DNA of 64,000 nucleotides from Actinoplanes sp. M2I2 (GCF_023544445.1 NZ_JALPVJ010000001.1:620001-684000); one strand, 5' to 3'; shown: positions 1-12,464, counted from the stretch's first letter. The notes: generated from the letters alone by a model not told the origin. Numbers and translations are program-made.

Positions 1-972
1 GTGTTGGCTTGGGCGGGCGGGCCTGGGTGGTGGGTCAAGGGAGCCGGACCGTGCCGGTTGCGGTCAGCATGTCGCGGTTGGGCGTTGGGTCACCGCGGCT
101 GGCTGGGGCGGGGTGAACCGCGTTCGCTGGGCGGCGGCTGGACTCGGTGCGTCGTTGGGCGGGGGTTGCGGCTCGGGCTCGCACGTCCGCGAGCGGAAGA
201 GCGACGCTGGGCCTGCCGCTGTGCCGGACTGTGCCGCTGTTGGCCGGGCAGTGCCGCTGTCGGCCGGGTAGTGCCGCTGTTGGCGGGGCAGTGCCGCTGT
301 CGGCCGGACAGTGCCGCTTTCGGCCGGGACAGGTCGGGTTCCGACGGCAAGCTTGCGAGGTCAGCGACAGCTGACTCGGCGAGGGGTCGGCGACACCTCC
401 GTCAGCGCCGCCTGGGTGGCGTCCTGCGTGGGCTGCGCGGTGCTCGTCGGATTCACGGGCAGCATGCCTCCCCACCGGGTCAGCAGCTGCCGCGTGGGTC
501 GGGTTGAAGCGCCACCACAATCGTCACGGCGCTCATGGTTGCGCCGGGCGGTCTCGTTCGCCGGGTGCGTGCTCTTGCTGGGTGGCGTGCTTCTTGCTGG
601 GCGGCGGGCTGGGCGGCGGCCGTGTCCGGGCGGTCGGAACTCGAAGGTCGGGCTGGGCACGGCTCGTCTGCTACTGAGGCTGGGGCACCGGTTGCCGCAG
701 CGCCGGGAGGGGCCTTGCTCGGACGGCAGGTTGAGCGGCTCATCCGCGACTGACACGGCGCCGGTGCTGGTGTGTTGCGGCGTCGGTTGTGGGGTCCGGA
801 AGCTGCGGCGTCGGGTGCGCGGCGTCGGGGTGCGCGGCGTCGGGGCTGGAAGTGTGGCTGGGCTGGCCGCGCGCGGCGCGGCGATGGACCGGTCGGCGTT
901 GGGCGAGTACGGCGCCGGGGCTGGAAGTGCGGTGTTGGGTGTGGGGTCTGGAAGTGGGGGTCGGAGTGGGGG
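1..972. other. Gene-free, low-complexity stretch at window start
   Basis: I find no reading frame here with a convincing start, ribosome-binding site or recognisable protein. The frames that stay open are rich in R, G, A and P, as expected of random open frames at this GC content. The stretch holds a 20-bp tandem repeat (231-340) and a second GC-rich repetitive patch (about 780-965) with recurring GCGGCGTCGGG and GGGGCTGGAAGTG motifs. It could be the 3' flank of a gene lying outside the window plus a repeat-filled spacer. Confidence 0.55.
231..340. repeat. 20-bp tandem repeat, about 5.5 units
   Basis: The decamer GTGCCGCTGT recurs at 231, 251, 271 and 291, and as GTGCCGCTTT at 311, so the period is exactly 20 bp. 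The other half of each unit is a variant of TGGCCGGGCA. Units differ at one to three positions. A 20-bp period would shift a reading frame, consistent with a non-coding location. Confidence 0.9.
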
Positions 973-2094
973 TCAGCCCCAGACTTCCTGGGCTGTTTCG
1001 GCTATGAGGGTCAGTTTGGCTACCTGCTCGTCGTAGGTGAGGACGTTGCCTTCGACCGTGGAGGAGAAGCCGCACTGGGGGGAGAGGCAGAGCTGGTCCA
1101 GGGGGACGTATCGGGCGGCCTCGTCGATGCGGCGCTTCAGGGTGTCCTTGGACTCGAGGGCGCCGCGCTTGGTGGTGACCAGGCCCAGGACTACCTGCTT
1201 GCCGGGTGGGACGAAGCGCAGCGGGGCGAAGTCGCCGGAACGGTCGTCGTCGTACTCCAGGAAGAAGCCGTCGACGGCCAGTTCGCTGAACAGGGCCTCG
1301 GCGACGAAGTCGTAGCCGCCCTCGGCTGTCCAGGACGAGCGGAAGTTGCCGCGGCACATGTGGGTGGTCACGGCCAGGCCCTCGGGGCGGTCGGCGATCG
1401 CGGCGTTGATCTGGCGGATGTAGCGCAGGTGCTGGTGGTCGGCGTCGTCGCCGCGCTCGGTGAGCAGGCGGCGCTGGGCCGGGTCGTTCAGGTAGGCCAG
1501 GCTGGTGTCGTCCAGCTGCAGGTAGCGGCAGCCCAGATCGGCCACCCGGCGCACCTGCTCGGCGTACGCGGCGCTCAGATCGGCCCAGAACTGGTCCTGG
1601 TCGGGGTAGACGGCCGGGTCGATCGCGGCCCGGCCGCCGCGGTAGTGGACCATGCTGGGCGACGGGATGGTCAGCTTGGCGGTCACCTCGGTGTCCACGA
1701 TGGACTGCAGGAAGGCGAAGTCGTCGCCGAAGATGGTCTCGGTGAGGCGGATCGGCCCGTCGACGGCGAGCGCCGCGGACTCGAAGTCGATCTCGCCCTC
1801 GGCGTTGCGGAAGTGCACCTGGATCTTGTCGTCGGTGGGGTGGATGCCGCCCAGGCGATAGATGAAGTCCATGTGCCACGAGGTGCGGCGGAACTCGCCG
1901 TCGGTGGCCGAGCGGAGGCCGGCGTCGCGTTGCATGCGCACGACGTCGCGGATCGCGTCGTCCTCGACGGCGCGCAACTCGTCGGCGTCGATCTCGCCGG
2001 TGGCGCGGCGCTCGCGGGCCTCGAGCAGCCGGGCGGGGCGGAGCAGACTGCCGACGTGGTCGGCCCGGAACGGTGGCGTCTCGCGCAGCGTCAT
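973..2094 (-). CDS. Cobalamin-independent methionine synthase (MetE C-terminal-like) family protein
   Basis: A 373-residue protein of the UROD/MetE-like superfamily, the single-domain form equivalent to the catalytic half of MetE (YxjG type). It starts with the family signature FRADHVGSLLRP. The metal/thiol-binding residues are visible as HMCRGN around residue 230 and a later QCGFSS. Family members transfer methyl groups to thiols such as homocysteine, but the methyl donor of these short forms is often unknown. ATG at 2094 gives the family-like N-terminus; GTG at 2103 would overlap the stop of the upstream gene by four bases, so the two are probably one transcript. A true metH lies 6 kb away. 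Confidence 0.85.
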   Translation of the reverse strand: MTLRETPPFRADHVGSLLRPARLLEARERRATGEIDADELRAVEDDAIRDVVRMQRDAGLRSATDGEFRRTSWHMDFIYRLGGIHPTDDKIQVHFRNAEGEIDFESAALAVDGPIRLTETIFGDDFAFLQSIVDTEVTAKLTIPSPSMVHYRGGRAAIDPAVYPDQDQFWADLSAAYAEQVRRVADLGCRYLQLDDTSLAYLNDPAQRRLLTERGDDADHQHLRYIRQINAAIADRPEGLAVTTHMCRGNFRSSWTAEGGYDFVAEALFSELAVDGFFLEYDDDRSGDFAPLRFVPPGKQVVLGLVTTKRGALESKDTLKRRIDEAARYVPLDQLCLSPQCGFSSTVEGNVLTYDEQVAKLTLIAETAQEVWG

Positions 2095-2099
2095 GCCCC

Positions 2100-2855
2100 T
2101 CACCGTAGCGCCGGGAACGGTTCGCCGCGGTTGAGATCATCGATGAGTTTGATCGCGGCCGGTGGTCCGCCGTTCGCTTCGAGCCACCGGCTGACCCGGC
2201 ACCCGGCCCGGGAGTACACCTGCGGGTCGGCGCTCGCGGCGGTGAGCCAGTCGGACAGCGTGCCGGGCAGCGGCTCGTTGGACAGTGCCTCGTTGGAGGG
2301 TGCCTCGTTGGAGGGTGCCTCGTTGGGCAGCGCCTCGTCGGGCTGGGAGGTCTTGCCGGGTGGGGGGCAATGCTCGCCCAGGTAGCGGGGATCGTCCGAG
2401 ACGACGACGGCCAGGCCCTCGTCGAACCACTGCGGGACCTCGGCGTCGAGCCGTTCGTGCAGCTCGACGTGGGACATCTCGTGGGCGGCGATGACGACGT
2501 CGAGACCGCGGGGCGACAGCATGACGGCGCGGTTGAGCACGGCGATGCCCTTCTCGCCGCCGCCACCGATGCGGTCGTAGCACTCATCGGTGTAGCAGGC
2601 GACGAGCCGCGGGTCGGACCGGCGGCCGCCGTAGAAGTCACCGACCCGGCGGCGGGCGTCGGCCGCAAGAGCGGTCAGCTGATCCTTGCGGGCGGTGCTG
2701 AGGTCACGCTCGCTCCAGAGGCCGTCGGCCACCCGGGTCAGGCCGTAGCAGCCGGGACAGGTCGTCGCCGCGACCGACGGGTAGGCGACGGCCAGGCCGC
2801 CGGCGGCCACCACGAGGAGGGCGACGACACCGGCTGCTATCCAACGGAATCTCAC
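2100..2855 (-). CDS. Secreted or membrane-anchored HExxH peptidase-like protein
   Basis: A 251-residue protein with an N-terminal hydrophobic segment (about residues 5-28) that is a signal peptide or anchor. It carries HEMSH at residue 125, with a downstream FDEGLA glutamate, the arrangement of gluzincin metallopeptidases (peptidase MA-like). A linker of NEAPS-type pentapeptides follows at about residues 172-193, encoded by a 15-bp tandem repeat. Two Cys pairs suggest extracellular folding. The GTG start at 2855 has GGGAGA upstream. It abuts the MetE-like gene downstream. Substrate unknown. Confidence 0.7.
   Translation of the reverse strand: MRFRWIAAGVVALLVVAAGGLAVAYPSVAATTCPGCYGLTRVADGLWSERDLSTARKDQLTALAADARRRVGDFYGGRRSDPRLVACYTDECYDRIGGGGEKGIAVLNRAVMLSPRGLDVVIAAHEMSHVELHERLDAEVPQWFDEGLAVVVSDDPRYLGEHCPPPGKTSQPDEALPNEAPSNEAPSNEALSNEPLPGTLSDWLTAASADPQVYSRAGCRVSRWLEANGGPPAAIKLIDDLNRGEPFPALR
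2273..2340. repeat. 15-bp coding tandem repeat in the HExxH protein
   Basis: Four to five imperfect copies of TCGTTGGAGGGTGCC (+ strand) encode a pentapeptide repeat (variants of NEAPS/NEALS) on the minus strand. Two adjacent copies are identical, suggesting recent slippage. The unit length preserves the reading frame. Confidence 0.85.
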
Positions 2856-2918
2856 CGGGCCAGTCTCCCGGGGGATTCGGTTGGAGGCATCGGACCACGG
2901 GTGGAGATCTGCCTGGGG

Positions 2919-3758
2919 TCAGAGGGCCAGCCGCGCCGCGCTCACGTCCTCGCGGCCGTGCCCCTCGCCGACCGCCTTGTGCCATTGCTGCGACAGCGCC
3001 CGCAGCAGCGGCAAGCGGTCGGCGCCGGCCGCCGCGACGGCCAGGTCGACGTCTTTGAGCGCCCACTCCAGGGGAAACTCGGGCGAGTAGTCGCCGCTCT
3101 GCATCTTGTGCAGCTTGGCGTCGGCGATCGGGGCGTCCAGCGGGCCGCCCTCGATGGCCCGGTCGAGATCGGCTGGGTCGAGGCCCAGCTCGGTGGCGAG
3201 CCGCAGCGCTTCGGCGACCCCCTCGATCAGCACGGACATGTAGGCGTTGATCGCGAGCTTCATGGCGCTGCCGCGGCCGGCCGGCCCCAGCCAGAGGGTC
3301 TCCCGGCCGATGGCGGCGAACGGCTGCTCGACCCGTCGGCGAGCCGCGTCGGGGCCCGAGGCCAGGATGAGCAGCCGGCCGGCCCGCGCCGGGCCGCTGC
3401 TGCCCGAGACGGGAGCGTCCACGAAGAGCACCCCGTCCGGCGCCTGACCGGCCAGGGCGGCCGTCGCGTCGAGCCCGATCGTGCCCATCTGGGCCCAGAC
3501 GGCGCCGGGGGCGAGGGACTCCAGCGTGCCGCGGGCGACCATCACCTCGGTCACCGCCTCGGGCGTGGAGAGCATGGTGATCACCACGTCGGCCCCGGCG
3601 ACGGCCTCGGCGGGCGAGGCGGCCACCGTGGCTCCCGGCAGCGGTTTCGGCGTGCGGTTCCACACGGTGGTGGGCAGTCCAGCCGCGACCAGGTTGCCGG
3701 CCATCGCCGCGCCCATGATGCCGAGGCCCAGCACGGCCACCCGCGTCTCTTCGCTCAT
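2919..3758 (-). CDS. NAD(P)-dependent 3-hydroxyisobutyrate dehydrogenase family protein
   Basis: A 279-residue beta-hydroxyacid dehydrogenase. The Rossmann motif GLGIMGAAMAGNL lies at about residues 8-20, the substrate-loop motif DAPVSGSSGPARAG near residue 113, and the catalytic Lys in MKLAINAYM near residue 168. Length matches the family. The ATG at 3758 is preceded by AGAGG, so an upstream in-frame start is not needed. Substrate cannot be predicted; relatives act on 3-hydroxyisobutyrate, tartronate semialdehyde, glyoxylate or as imine reductases. A paralogue lies at 5520-6389. Confidence 0.88.
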   Translation of the reverse strand: MSEETRVAVLGLGIMGAAMAGNLVAAGLPTTVWNRTPKPLPGATVAASPAEAVAGADVVITMLSTPEAVTEVMVARGTLESLAPGAVWAQMGTIGLDATAALAGQAPDGVLFVDAPVSGSSGPARAGRLLILASGPDAARRRVEQPFAAIGRETLWLGPAGRGSAMKLAINAYMSVLIEGVAEALRLATELGLDPADLDRAIEGGPLDAPIADAKLHKMQSGDYSPEFPLEWALKDVDLAVAAAGADRLPLLRALSQQWHKAVGEGHGREDVSAARLAL

Positions 3759-3804
3759 GCCTCTGCGGTTGTCCGATCCGGGCGGCGGCAAACCGTGGCC
3801 GCTC

Positions 3805-4509
3805 TCACGCCAGCAGCGCCTCGCGCATCTCCTTGCCGGGGTTGAAGCCGGCGACCACCCGGGGCGAGGCCGGGTCGTACACCTCGACGGTGTTGTTGCG
3901 GCGCATGAGCTCGCGGACCGGCTGGGGGAGCGGGGGCTCGTCGCTCATCGCGGCGCGCAGGTCGCGAGCCGTCACGATCAGCCGGTGGGCCAGGGTCGCG
4001 CCGTCGGTGTCCGGGCGGACGCGGCCGAACTCCCAGCCGTCGACGGTCAGGTCGAGGATCTCGAAGACGTGAGCCAGCAGCGGATGCGCGTCGAGCTGGC
4101 GCACGACCCGCTTGGCCTCGGTCCCGACCACCGTGGCGGCCGCGCTGACCTGGATGTACGGGTGGAGCCGGCACGGCAGCGTGAACAGCGGCCACCGCAG
4201 CCCGCCCTGCGTGTCCCGCCACAGCGGGCGGTAGTTGGCCCGGTCGACCGGGAACGCGTAACCGGTGCGCCGGGACAGCTCGGCCGCCTGCGCGCGCAGG
4301 TCGGCGTACGCGGCGTCGGCGAACTCCCGCAGGATCGCCGCGGCCGCGACCACCCCGTCGTCCCCGGCCAGCACCGCGACGACCGCGTCGGCCTGGTCGG
4401 GGAAAGACCCGGGCAGGTGCGGGCCGAAACGCCCCCGCACGTCCTCGACCAGGGCCTGCTCGAGGCCGGGAGTCTTGTCTCTGCCCGAACCGCGCCGGAA
4501 CCACCGCAT
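3805..4509 (-). CDS. Uncharacterised protein, 234 aa
   Basis: I do not recognise the family. The protein is soluble, begins MRWFRRGSGRDK, and has a helix-rich N-terminal half and several Trp/aromatic motifs (YRPLWRDTQGG, RLHPYIQV). No signal peptide, membrane segment or cofactor motif is visible. The ATG at 4509 has GAGGCGAC immediately upstream; a longer in-frame start exists but lacks this site. It follows the divergently read aldo/keto reductase and precedes the 3-hydroxyisobutyrate dehydrogenase-like gene on the same strand. Confidence 0.7.
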   Translation of the reverse strand: MRWFRRGSGRDKTPGLEQALVEDVRGRFGPHLPGSFPDQADAVVAVLAGDDGVVAAAAILREFADAAYADLRAQAAELSRRTGYAFPVDRANYRPLWRDTQGGLRWPLFTLPCRLHPYIQVSAAATVVGTEAKRVVRQLDAHPLLAHVFEILDLTVDGWEFGRVRPDTDGATLAHRLIVTARDLRAAMSDEPPLPQPVRELMRRNNTVEVYDPASPRVVAGFNPGKEMREALLA

Positions 4510-4655
4510 GTCGCCTCGTTTATGCCGTCGCCGTTGGAAACGCGGCAATGCTAGTCGATTCCCCGTCCGCCCGGGTCCGGATGTTCTCCGGCCGGTGGGG
4601 TACCAGGATGAGGTCAGGGGCGCGTGCCCCGTACGCGCGAAGGAAGGGTTTGACC

Positions 4656-5513
4656 ATGCAGAGTCGCCGCATCGGTGACGTGACGGTGAGCGCGATCGGT
4701 CTCGGCGGCATGCCGATGTCGATCGAGGGCCGGCCGGACGAGGACCGTTCGATCCGCACGATCCACGCCGCGCTCGACGCGGGCATCACGCTGATCGACA
4801 CCGCCGACGCCTACCACATCCACGCCGACGAGGTCGGCCACAACGAGACGCTGATCGCCCGTGCGCTGGCCACCTACGGCGGGGACACCTCCGACGTGCT
4901 CGTCGCCACCAAGGGCGGGCACCTGCGCCCGGGCGACGGCAGCTGGACGCTGAACGGCTCGCCCGACTATCTGAAGCAGGCGTGCGAGGCGTCGCTCAAG
5001 CGGCTCGGCGTCGAGACGATCGGGCTCTACCAGTTCCACCGTCCCGACCCCGAGGTTCCGTACGCCGAGTCGGTGGGCGCGATCCGCGACCTGCTCGACG
5101 CGGGCAAGATCCGGCTGGCCGGCATCTCGAACGCCGACCCGGAGCAGATCCGCCAGGCGCAGGAGATCCTCGGTGGGCGGCTGGCCTCGGTGCAGAACCA
5201 GTTCTCGCCGGCGTTCCTGTCGTCCGAGCCCGAGCTGCGGCTCTGCGACGAGCTGGGCATCGCGTTCCTGCCCTGGTCGCCGCTGGGTGGCATCAGCAAG
5301 GCGTCCGAGCTCGGCGGGCGGGCCGACGCCTTCGCCCGGGTGGCCGAGCGCCACGGGGTGAGCCCGCAGCGCGTCTGCCTGGCCTGGCATCTGGCCAAGT
5401 CGCCGGTCGTGGTGCCGATCCCCGGAGCCAGCCGGCCCGAGACGATCCGCGACTCGGCCCAGGCGTCCGAGCTGACGCTCACGTCGGACGACCTGGCCGA
5501 GATCGGCATCTGA
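4656..5513 (+). CDS. Aldo/keto reductase
   Basis: A 285-residue (alpha/beta)8 NADP-dependent oxidoreductase. The tetrad is visible: Asp and Tyr in DTADAYHIHADE (about residues 49-60), Lys in VATKGG (about residue 88) and His in YQFHRPDP (about residue 127). The C-terminal cofactor motif PIPGASRPETI is present. ATG at 4656 follows GGAAGGG at good spacing. It meets the next reductase gene tail to tail with 6 bases between stops. Natural substrate unknown. Confidence 0.9.
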   Translation: MQSRRIGDVTVSAIGLGGMPMSIEGRPDEDRSIRTIHAALDAGITLIDTADAYHIHADEVGHNETLIARALATYGGDTSDVLVATKGGHLRPGDGSWTLNGSPDYLKQACEASLKRLGVETIGLYQFHRPDPEVPYAESVGAIRDLLDAGKIRLAGISNADPEQIRQAQEILGGRLASVQNQFSPAFLSSEPELRLCDELGIAFLPWSPLGGISKASELGGRADAFARVAERHGVSPQRVCLAWHLAKSPVVVPIPGASRPETIRDSAQASELTLTSDDLAEIGI

Positions 5514-5519
5514 CCGGCG

Positions 5520-6389
5520 TTACTTGTCGAAACTGGCGTAGTACGTAGCCGCCATGTCCTTGTCGCCGTGGCCCTGGTCGGCGGCCCGTCGGAACCGTTC
5601 GGCCCCGGCCTCGACCAGGTCCAGCCGGACGCCGTGCCGCCGGCCGGCCTCGGCGATGAGGCGGGCGTCCTTCTCGGCCGTGGTCACGGCGAAGCTGGCC
5701 GGGGACAGCTGGTCGCTCCGCATCAGGCCCACCTTGGCCCGCAGGTAGCCGTTGTCGAGCGGACCCCCCTCGATGAGCTGGAAGAACCTGTCCGGGTCGA
5801 CGCCCAGCGCCTCGGCCAGCGAGAGGGTCTCGGCGCCGGCGTGGGTCAGGGCCAGCACCCAGCTGTTGGCCACGAGCTTGAGCCGGGTCGCGTCGCCGGG
5901 CCGGTCGAGCCACACGGTGCGGCTGCCGACGGCCTCGACGATCGGCGTCAGCTCCTCGCGCCGCTCGCCCGGGCCGGCCGCGAGCACGGTGAGCTGCCCG
6001 GCCTCGGCCGGTTGGCGGGTGCCCAGCACCGGCGCGTCGTAGAAGGCGAGCCCGTGCTCGGCGGCCCGGGCGGCGAGCCGGTCGACGTCGTCGAGGCTCA
6101 CGGTGGTCGACTGCATCCACAGCGCCCCGGATCTGACGGCCGGCAGGGCCTCGTCCATCACCTCGCTGACGGCCGCCCCGTCGTAGAGCATGGTGAGCAT
6201 CACGTCGGCGTCCCGGACGGCCTCGGCCGCGCTCTCCACCGGCACTGCGCCGTCGCCGGCTAGCGCCGCGGCCTTGTCGGCACTGCGGTTCCAGACCCGT
6301 ACGGTGTGTCCGGCCTTGAGGAGGTTCCGGGCCATCGCGGCCCCCATGATGCCGGTGCCGAGAACAGCCACGGTCAGTGTGTCGGTCAT
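5520..6389 (-). CDS. NAD(P)-dependent 3-hydroxyisobutyrate dehydrogenase family protein (second copy)
   Basis: A 289-residue paralogue of the protein at 2919-3758. It has GTGIMGAAMARNL at the N-terminus, DAPVLGTRQPAEAG in place of the usual DAPVSGG loop, and Lys in LKLVANSW. The altered substrate loop suggests a different substrate from its neighbour. ATG at 6389 follows AGGA with 8-base spacing; an ATG 9 bases further upstream is less well placed. Confidence 0.87.
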   Translation of the reverse strand: MTDTLTVAVLGTGIMGAAMARNLLKAGHTVRVWNRSADKAAALAGDGAVPVESAAEAVRDADVMLTMLYDGAAVSEVMDEALPAVRSGALWMQSTTVSLDDVDRLAARAAEHGLAFYDAPVLGTRQPAEAGQLTVLAAGPGERREELTPIVEAVGSRTVWLDRPGDATRLKLVANSWVLALTHAGAETLSLAEALGVDPDRFFQLIEGGPLDNGYLRAKVGLMRSDQLSPASFAVTTAEKDARLIAEAGRRHGVRLDLVEAGAERFRRAADQGHGDKDMAATYYASFDK

Positions 6390-6512
6390 GCCGACCATCC
6401 TGACCGGTGCGGCCGTTCCCGGCCACGACGTTCCCGCATGCCCGGCCCGCGCCGGCCGCATGTCGGCCCGGGGCCGCCGCAAAGTGTCGTACCTCCGGGC
6501 GACAATGACCGG

Positions 6513-8177
6513 GTGCTGACAGCGGTGGTGGCGGATGCGGGCGGTCGAGGGGGCCGCCTGCTCGACCTGCGCGCCGACGGCACGGCCGCCGGGCCCGTCG
6601 GGCACACCGCCGACCTGGCCGCGGCGATCGGCGAGCGGGAGGCGGCCGACCACCCGCGCTGGGTCTGGCCGGCCACCGCCGATCTCTACCCGGCCCTGCT
6701 GCGGGCCGGGGTGCGGGTGGCCCGCTGTCACGATCTCGAGCTGACCGAGGCGCTGCTCTCGGGCCATGCCGGGCGCTGGGGCGAGCCGCGGTCGCCGGCC
6801 GCGGCCCACGCCCGGCTGCACGGGCTGCCGGTTCCGCCCGATCCGCCGCCGCGGGTGGCCGAGCCGCCCGGGTTCGCCCAGGCGTCGCTGTTCGAGACGT
6901 CAGGTGACCACTCGGCCAGCGTGGCCATCGAGGTCGTGCGCGAGGTCTACGCCGATCAGCTGGCCCGCCTGGCCCGGACCGAGCACCCGGGCCGGTTCCG
7001 GCTGCTCGTCGCGGCCGAGTCGGCCGGCGCGCTGGTCGGGGCCGAGATGGGCCACACCGGTCTGCCGTGGCGGGCCGACCTGCACGACGAGTTGTTGCGC
7101 GAGTTGCTCGGCCCGCCCCAGCCGGTCGGGCCGCCCCGCCGCCTGGCCGAGCTGTCAGCCGAGATCAACGCGGCCTTCGGCACCCGGGGACTGCACCCCG
7201 ATTCGCCGGCCGAGGTCGTCCGGGCCTTCGCCCGGGCCGGGGTCGACGTGCCCAACACGCGTGCCTGGGTGCTCAAGCAGGTCGATCACCCGGCGGTGCG
7301 GCCCCTGCTGGAATACAAGGAGCTCTACCGCATCTGGACGGCCCACGGGTGGTCCTGGTGCGACGCCTGGGTGATCGAGGGACGCTTCCGGCCGGAGTAC
7401 GTGCCCGGGGGCGTCGTCAGCGGTCGCTGGGCCACCCGCGGCGGCGGCGCCCTGCAGGTGCCCAAGGCGGTGCGCCGGGCCGTCGTGGCCGACCCGGGGT
7501 GGCGGTTCGTGGTCGCCGACGCCGGTCAGCTCGAGCCGCGGGTGCTCGCCGCCATCTCGGGCGACCAGCGGCTGGCCGACGCGGCCGCGGCCGGCGACCT
7601 CTACGCCGCTCTCGCCACCGACTCGTTCGACGGCGACCGCGCCAAGGCCAAGATCGCGCTGCTCGGCGCCATGTACGGGCAGACCGGCGGCTCCGCCGTC
7701 CCCGCGCTCGCCGTGCTGCGCCGGCACTATCCGACCGCGTTCGAGTTCGTCGAGCACGCGGCCCGGGTGGGCGAGGCCGGCGGGATCGTCCGTTCCTGGC
7801 TGGGCCGCACCTGCCCGCCGTCGGCCACCGCCTGGCGGGATGCCGGGCTCGACCCGCCCGAGGAGGCCGAGCCCGTGGGCGCCTCCGGCCGGGCCCGGGG
7901 CCGCTTCACCCGCAACTTCGTGGTCCAGGCGACCGCCGCCGAGTGGGCTCTCGTCCTGCTGGCCACGCTGCGCACCGCGCTCGAGGGCAGCAAGGCCGAG
8001 ATGGTGCTGTTCGTGCACGACGAGGTGGTCGTGCACTGCCCGGCCGAGCAGACCGACGAGGTCGTGGCGGCCGTCCACGAGTGCGCCGAGCAGGCCGGGC
8101 GGCTGCTGTTCGGCGCCACCACCGTGCGCTTCCCGCTCGACGTCGCCGTGGTGGAGGCCTATGTCGACGCGAAATAG
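6513..8177 (+). CDS. DNA polymerase I-like (family A) polymerase, short actinobacterial form
   Basis: A 554-residue family A polymerase lacking the N-terminal 5' nuclease domain, about 60% the length of PolA. Motif A is VADAGQLEPRVLA (Asp336), motif B is represented by KAKIALLGAMYGQTGG, and motif C is VHDEVVVH (His502-Asp503-Glu504). The N-terminal third occupies the 3'-5' exonuclease position but looks degenerate. This matches the actinobacterial proteins named bifunctional 3'-5' exonuclease/DNA polymerase. The GTG at 6513 is the first sensible start; no strong ribosome-binding site precedes it. Role is probably accessory or repair synthesis (inference). Confidence 0.85.
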   Translation: MLTAVVADAGGRGGRLLDLRADGTAAGPVGHTADLAAAIGEREAADHPRWVWPATADLYPALLRAGVRVARCHDLELTEALLSGHAGRWGEPRSPAAAHARLHGLPVPPDPPPRVAEPPGFAQASLFETSGDHSASVAIEVVREVYADQLARLARTEHPGRFRLLVAAESAGALVGAEMGHTGLPWRADLHDELLRELLGPPQPVGPPRRLAELSAEINAAFGTRGLHPDSPAEVVRAFARAGVDVPNTRAWVLKQVDHPAVRPLLEYKELYRIWTAHGWSWCDAWVIEGRFRPEYVPGGVVSGRWATRGGGALQVPKAVRRAVVADPGWRFVVADAGQLEPRVLAAISGDQRLADAAAAGDLYAALATDSFDGDRAKAKIALLGAMYGQTGGSAVPALAVLRRHYPTAFEFVEHAARVGEAGGIVRSWLGRTCPPSATAWRDAGLDPPEEAEPVGASGRARGRFTRNFVVQATAAEWALVLLATLRTALEGSKAEMVLFVHDEVVVHCPAEQTDEVVAAVHECAEQAGRLLFGATTVRFPLDVAVVEAYVDAK

Positions 8178-8257
8178 CCACCGAGGTGAACGACGCGACG
8201 TCTCAGCAGTTGGCTTCCGCGAGGAGGCGGCAACGAAAATCGGGTAGCTTGGTGGGT

Positions 8258-8330
8258 CCGAAGCGAGAGGCGCTGCAACGGGGTGACACCCGCCACGCTC
8301 GCTCGGTGGAAACCGACCAAGGGCGCCTCC
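8258..8330 (+). ncRNA. S-adenosylhomocysteine (SAH) riboswitch
   Basis: The core resembles the known SAH riboswitch: GAGAGGCGCTGCAACGGG with a downstream GGGCGCC. P1 is CCGA plus GCGAG (8258-8267, one bulged A) pairing with CTCGC plus TCGG (8298-8306). P2 is a CGGG/CCCG hairpin at 8279-8292. A further hairpin is CGGT/ACCG at 8304-8314. The pseudoknot is AGGCGC (8268-8273) with GCGCCT (8323-8328), fully complementary. It ends about 22 bases before the metH start. The class is known upstream of metH and ahcY and turns expression on when SAH accumulates. Confidence 0.9.
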
Positions 8331-8351
8331 GTTGAACCGGAGGTGGTCGGT

Positions 8352-11987
<3,636 letters not shown>

Positions 11988-12050
11988 GCAGCGTCGGCCC
12001 GGGCGGCCGATCGGCGTGCGGACTTCCGCGGCACCCGGCATGATCGCCGG

Positions 12051-12464
12051 GTGACTACTGTCGACCTCCGGGGCGTGGACGCCCTGCTGGCCCGGGCTCG
12101 CGAAGGCCTGCGACGGCTGGACCCGCACGAGACGCGGGCCGCCGTCGCGGCCGGCGCGCTGCTGGTGGACACCCGCACCGACGTCCAGCGGGAGAGCCAG
12201 GGCCGGCTGCCCGGCGCGATCGTCATCGACCGTACGGTGCTGGAGTGGCGCCTCGATCCGGCGTCGCCCAACCGCATCCCGGAGGCCGGCGACCCCCACC
12301 GGGTGATCGTGGTGGTCTGCCGGCAGGGCTACAGCTCCAGCCTGGCCGCGGCCAGCCTGCAGGCCGTGGGCCTGACCAACGCGACCGACCTGGCCGGGGG
12401 CGTCGAGGCGTGGCTGGCGGCGGGCCTGCCGACGACCGACGCACCCGAGGACGTGCGTTTCTGA
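12051..12464 (+). CDS. Rhodanese-like domain protein
   Basis: A 137-residue single rhodanese domain. The catalytic loop is CRQGYSSS with Cys90, and the fold markers LVDTRTDVQRE and LAGGVEAWLAAG are present. An N-terminal extension of about 20 residues is helical. Rhodaneses carry sulfane sulfur; the acceptor here is unknown. GTG start at 12051, 63 bases after metH. Its stop overlaps the next start (TGATG), so the two genes are probably translated together. Confidence 0.88.
   Translation: MTTVDLRGVDALLARAREGLRRLDPHETRAAVAAGALLVDTRTDVQRESQGRLPGAIVIDRTVLEWRLDPASPNRIPEAGDPHRVIVVVCRQGYSSSLAAASLQAVGLTNATDLAGGVEAWLAAGLPTTDAPEDVRF

Noticed and set aside
311-1036. Plus-strand frame at the window start
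   Set aside because: No ribosome-binding site, composition expected of random open frames, it runs across the 20-bp repeat and over the 3' end of the MetE-like gene.
8258-8340. SAM-type or cobalamin riboswitch before metH
   Set aside because: The conserved B12-box and SAM-IV cores are not present, whereas the SAH riboswitch helices and pseudoknot fit throughout.
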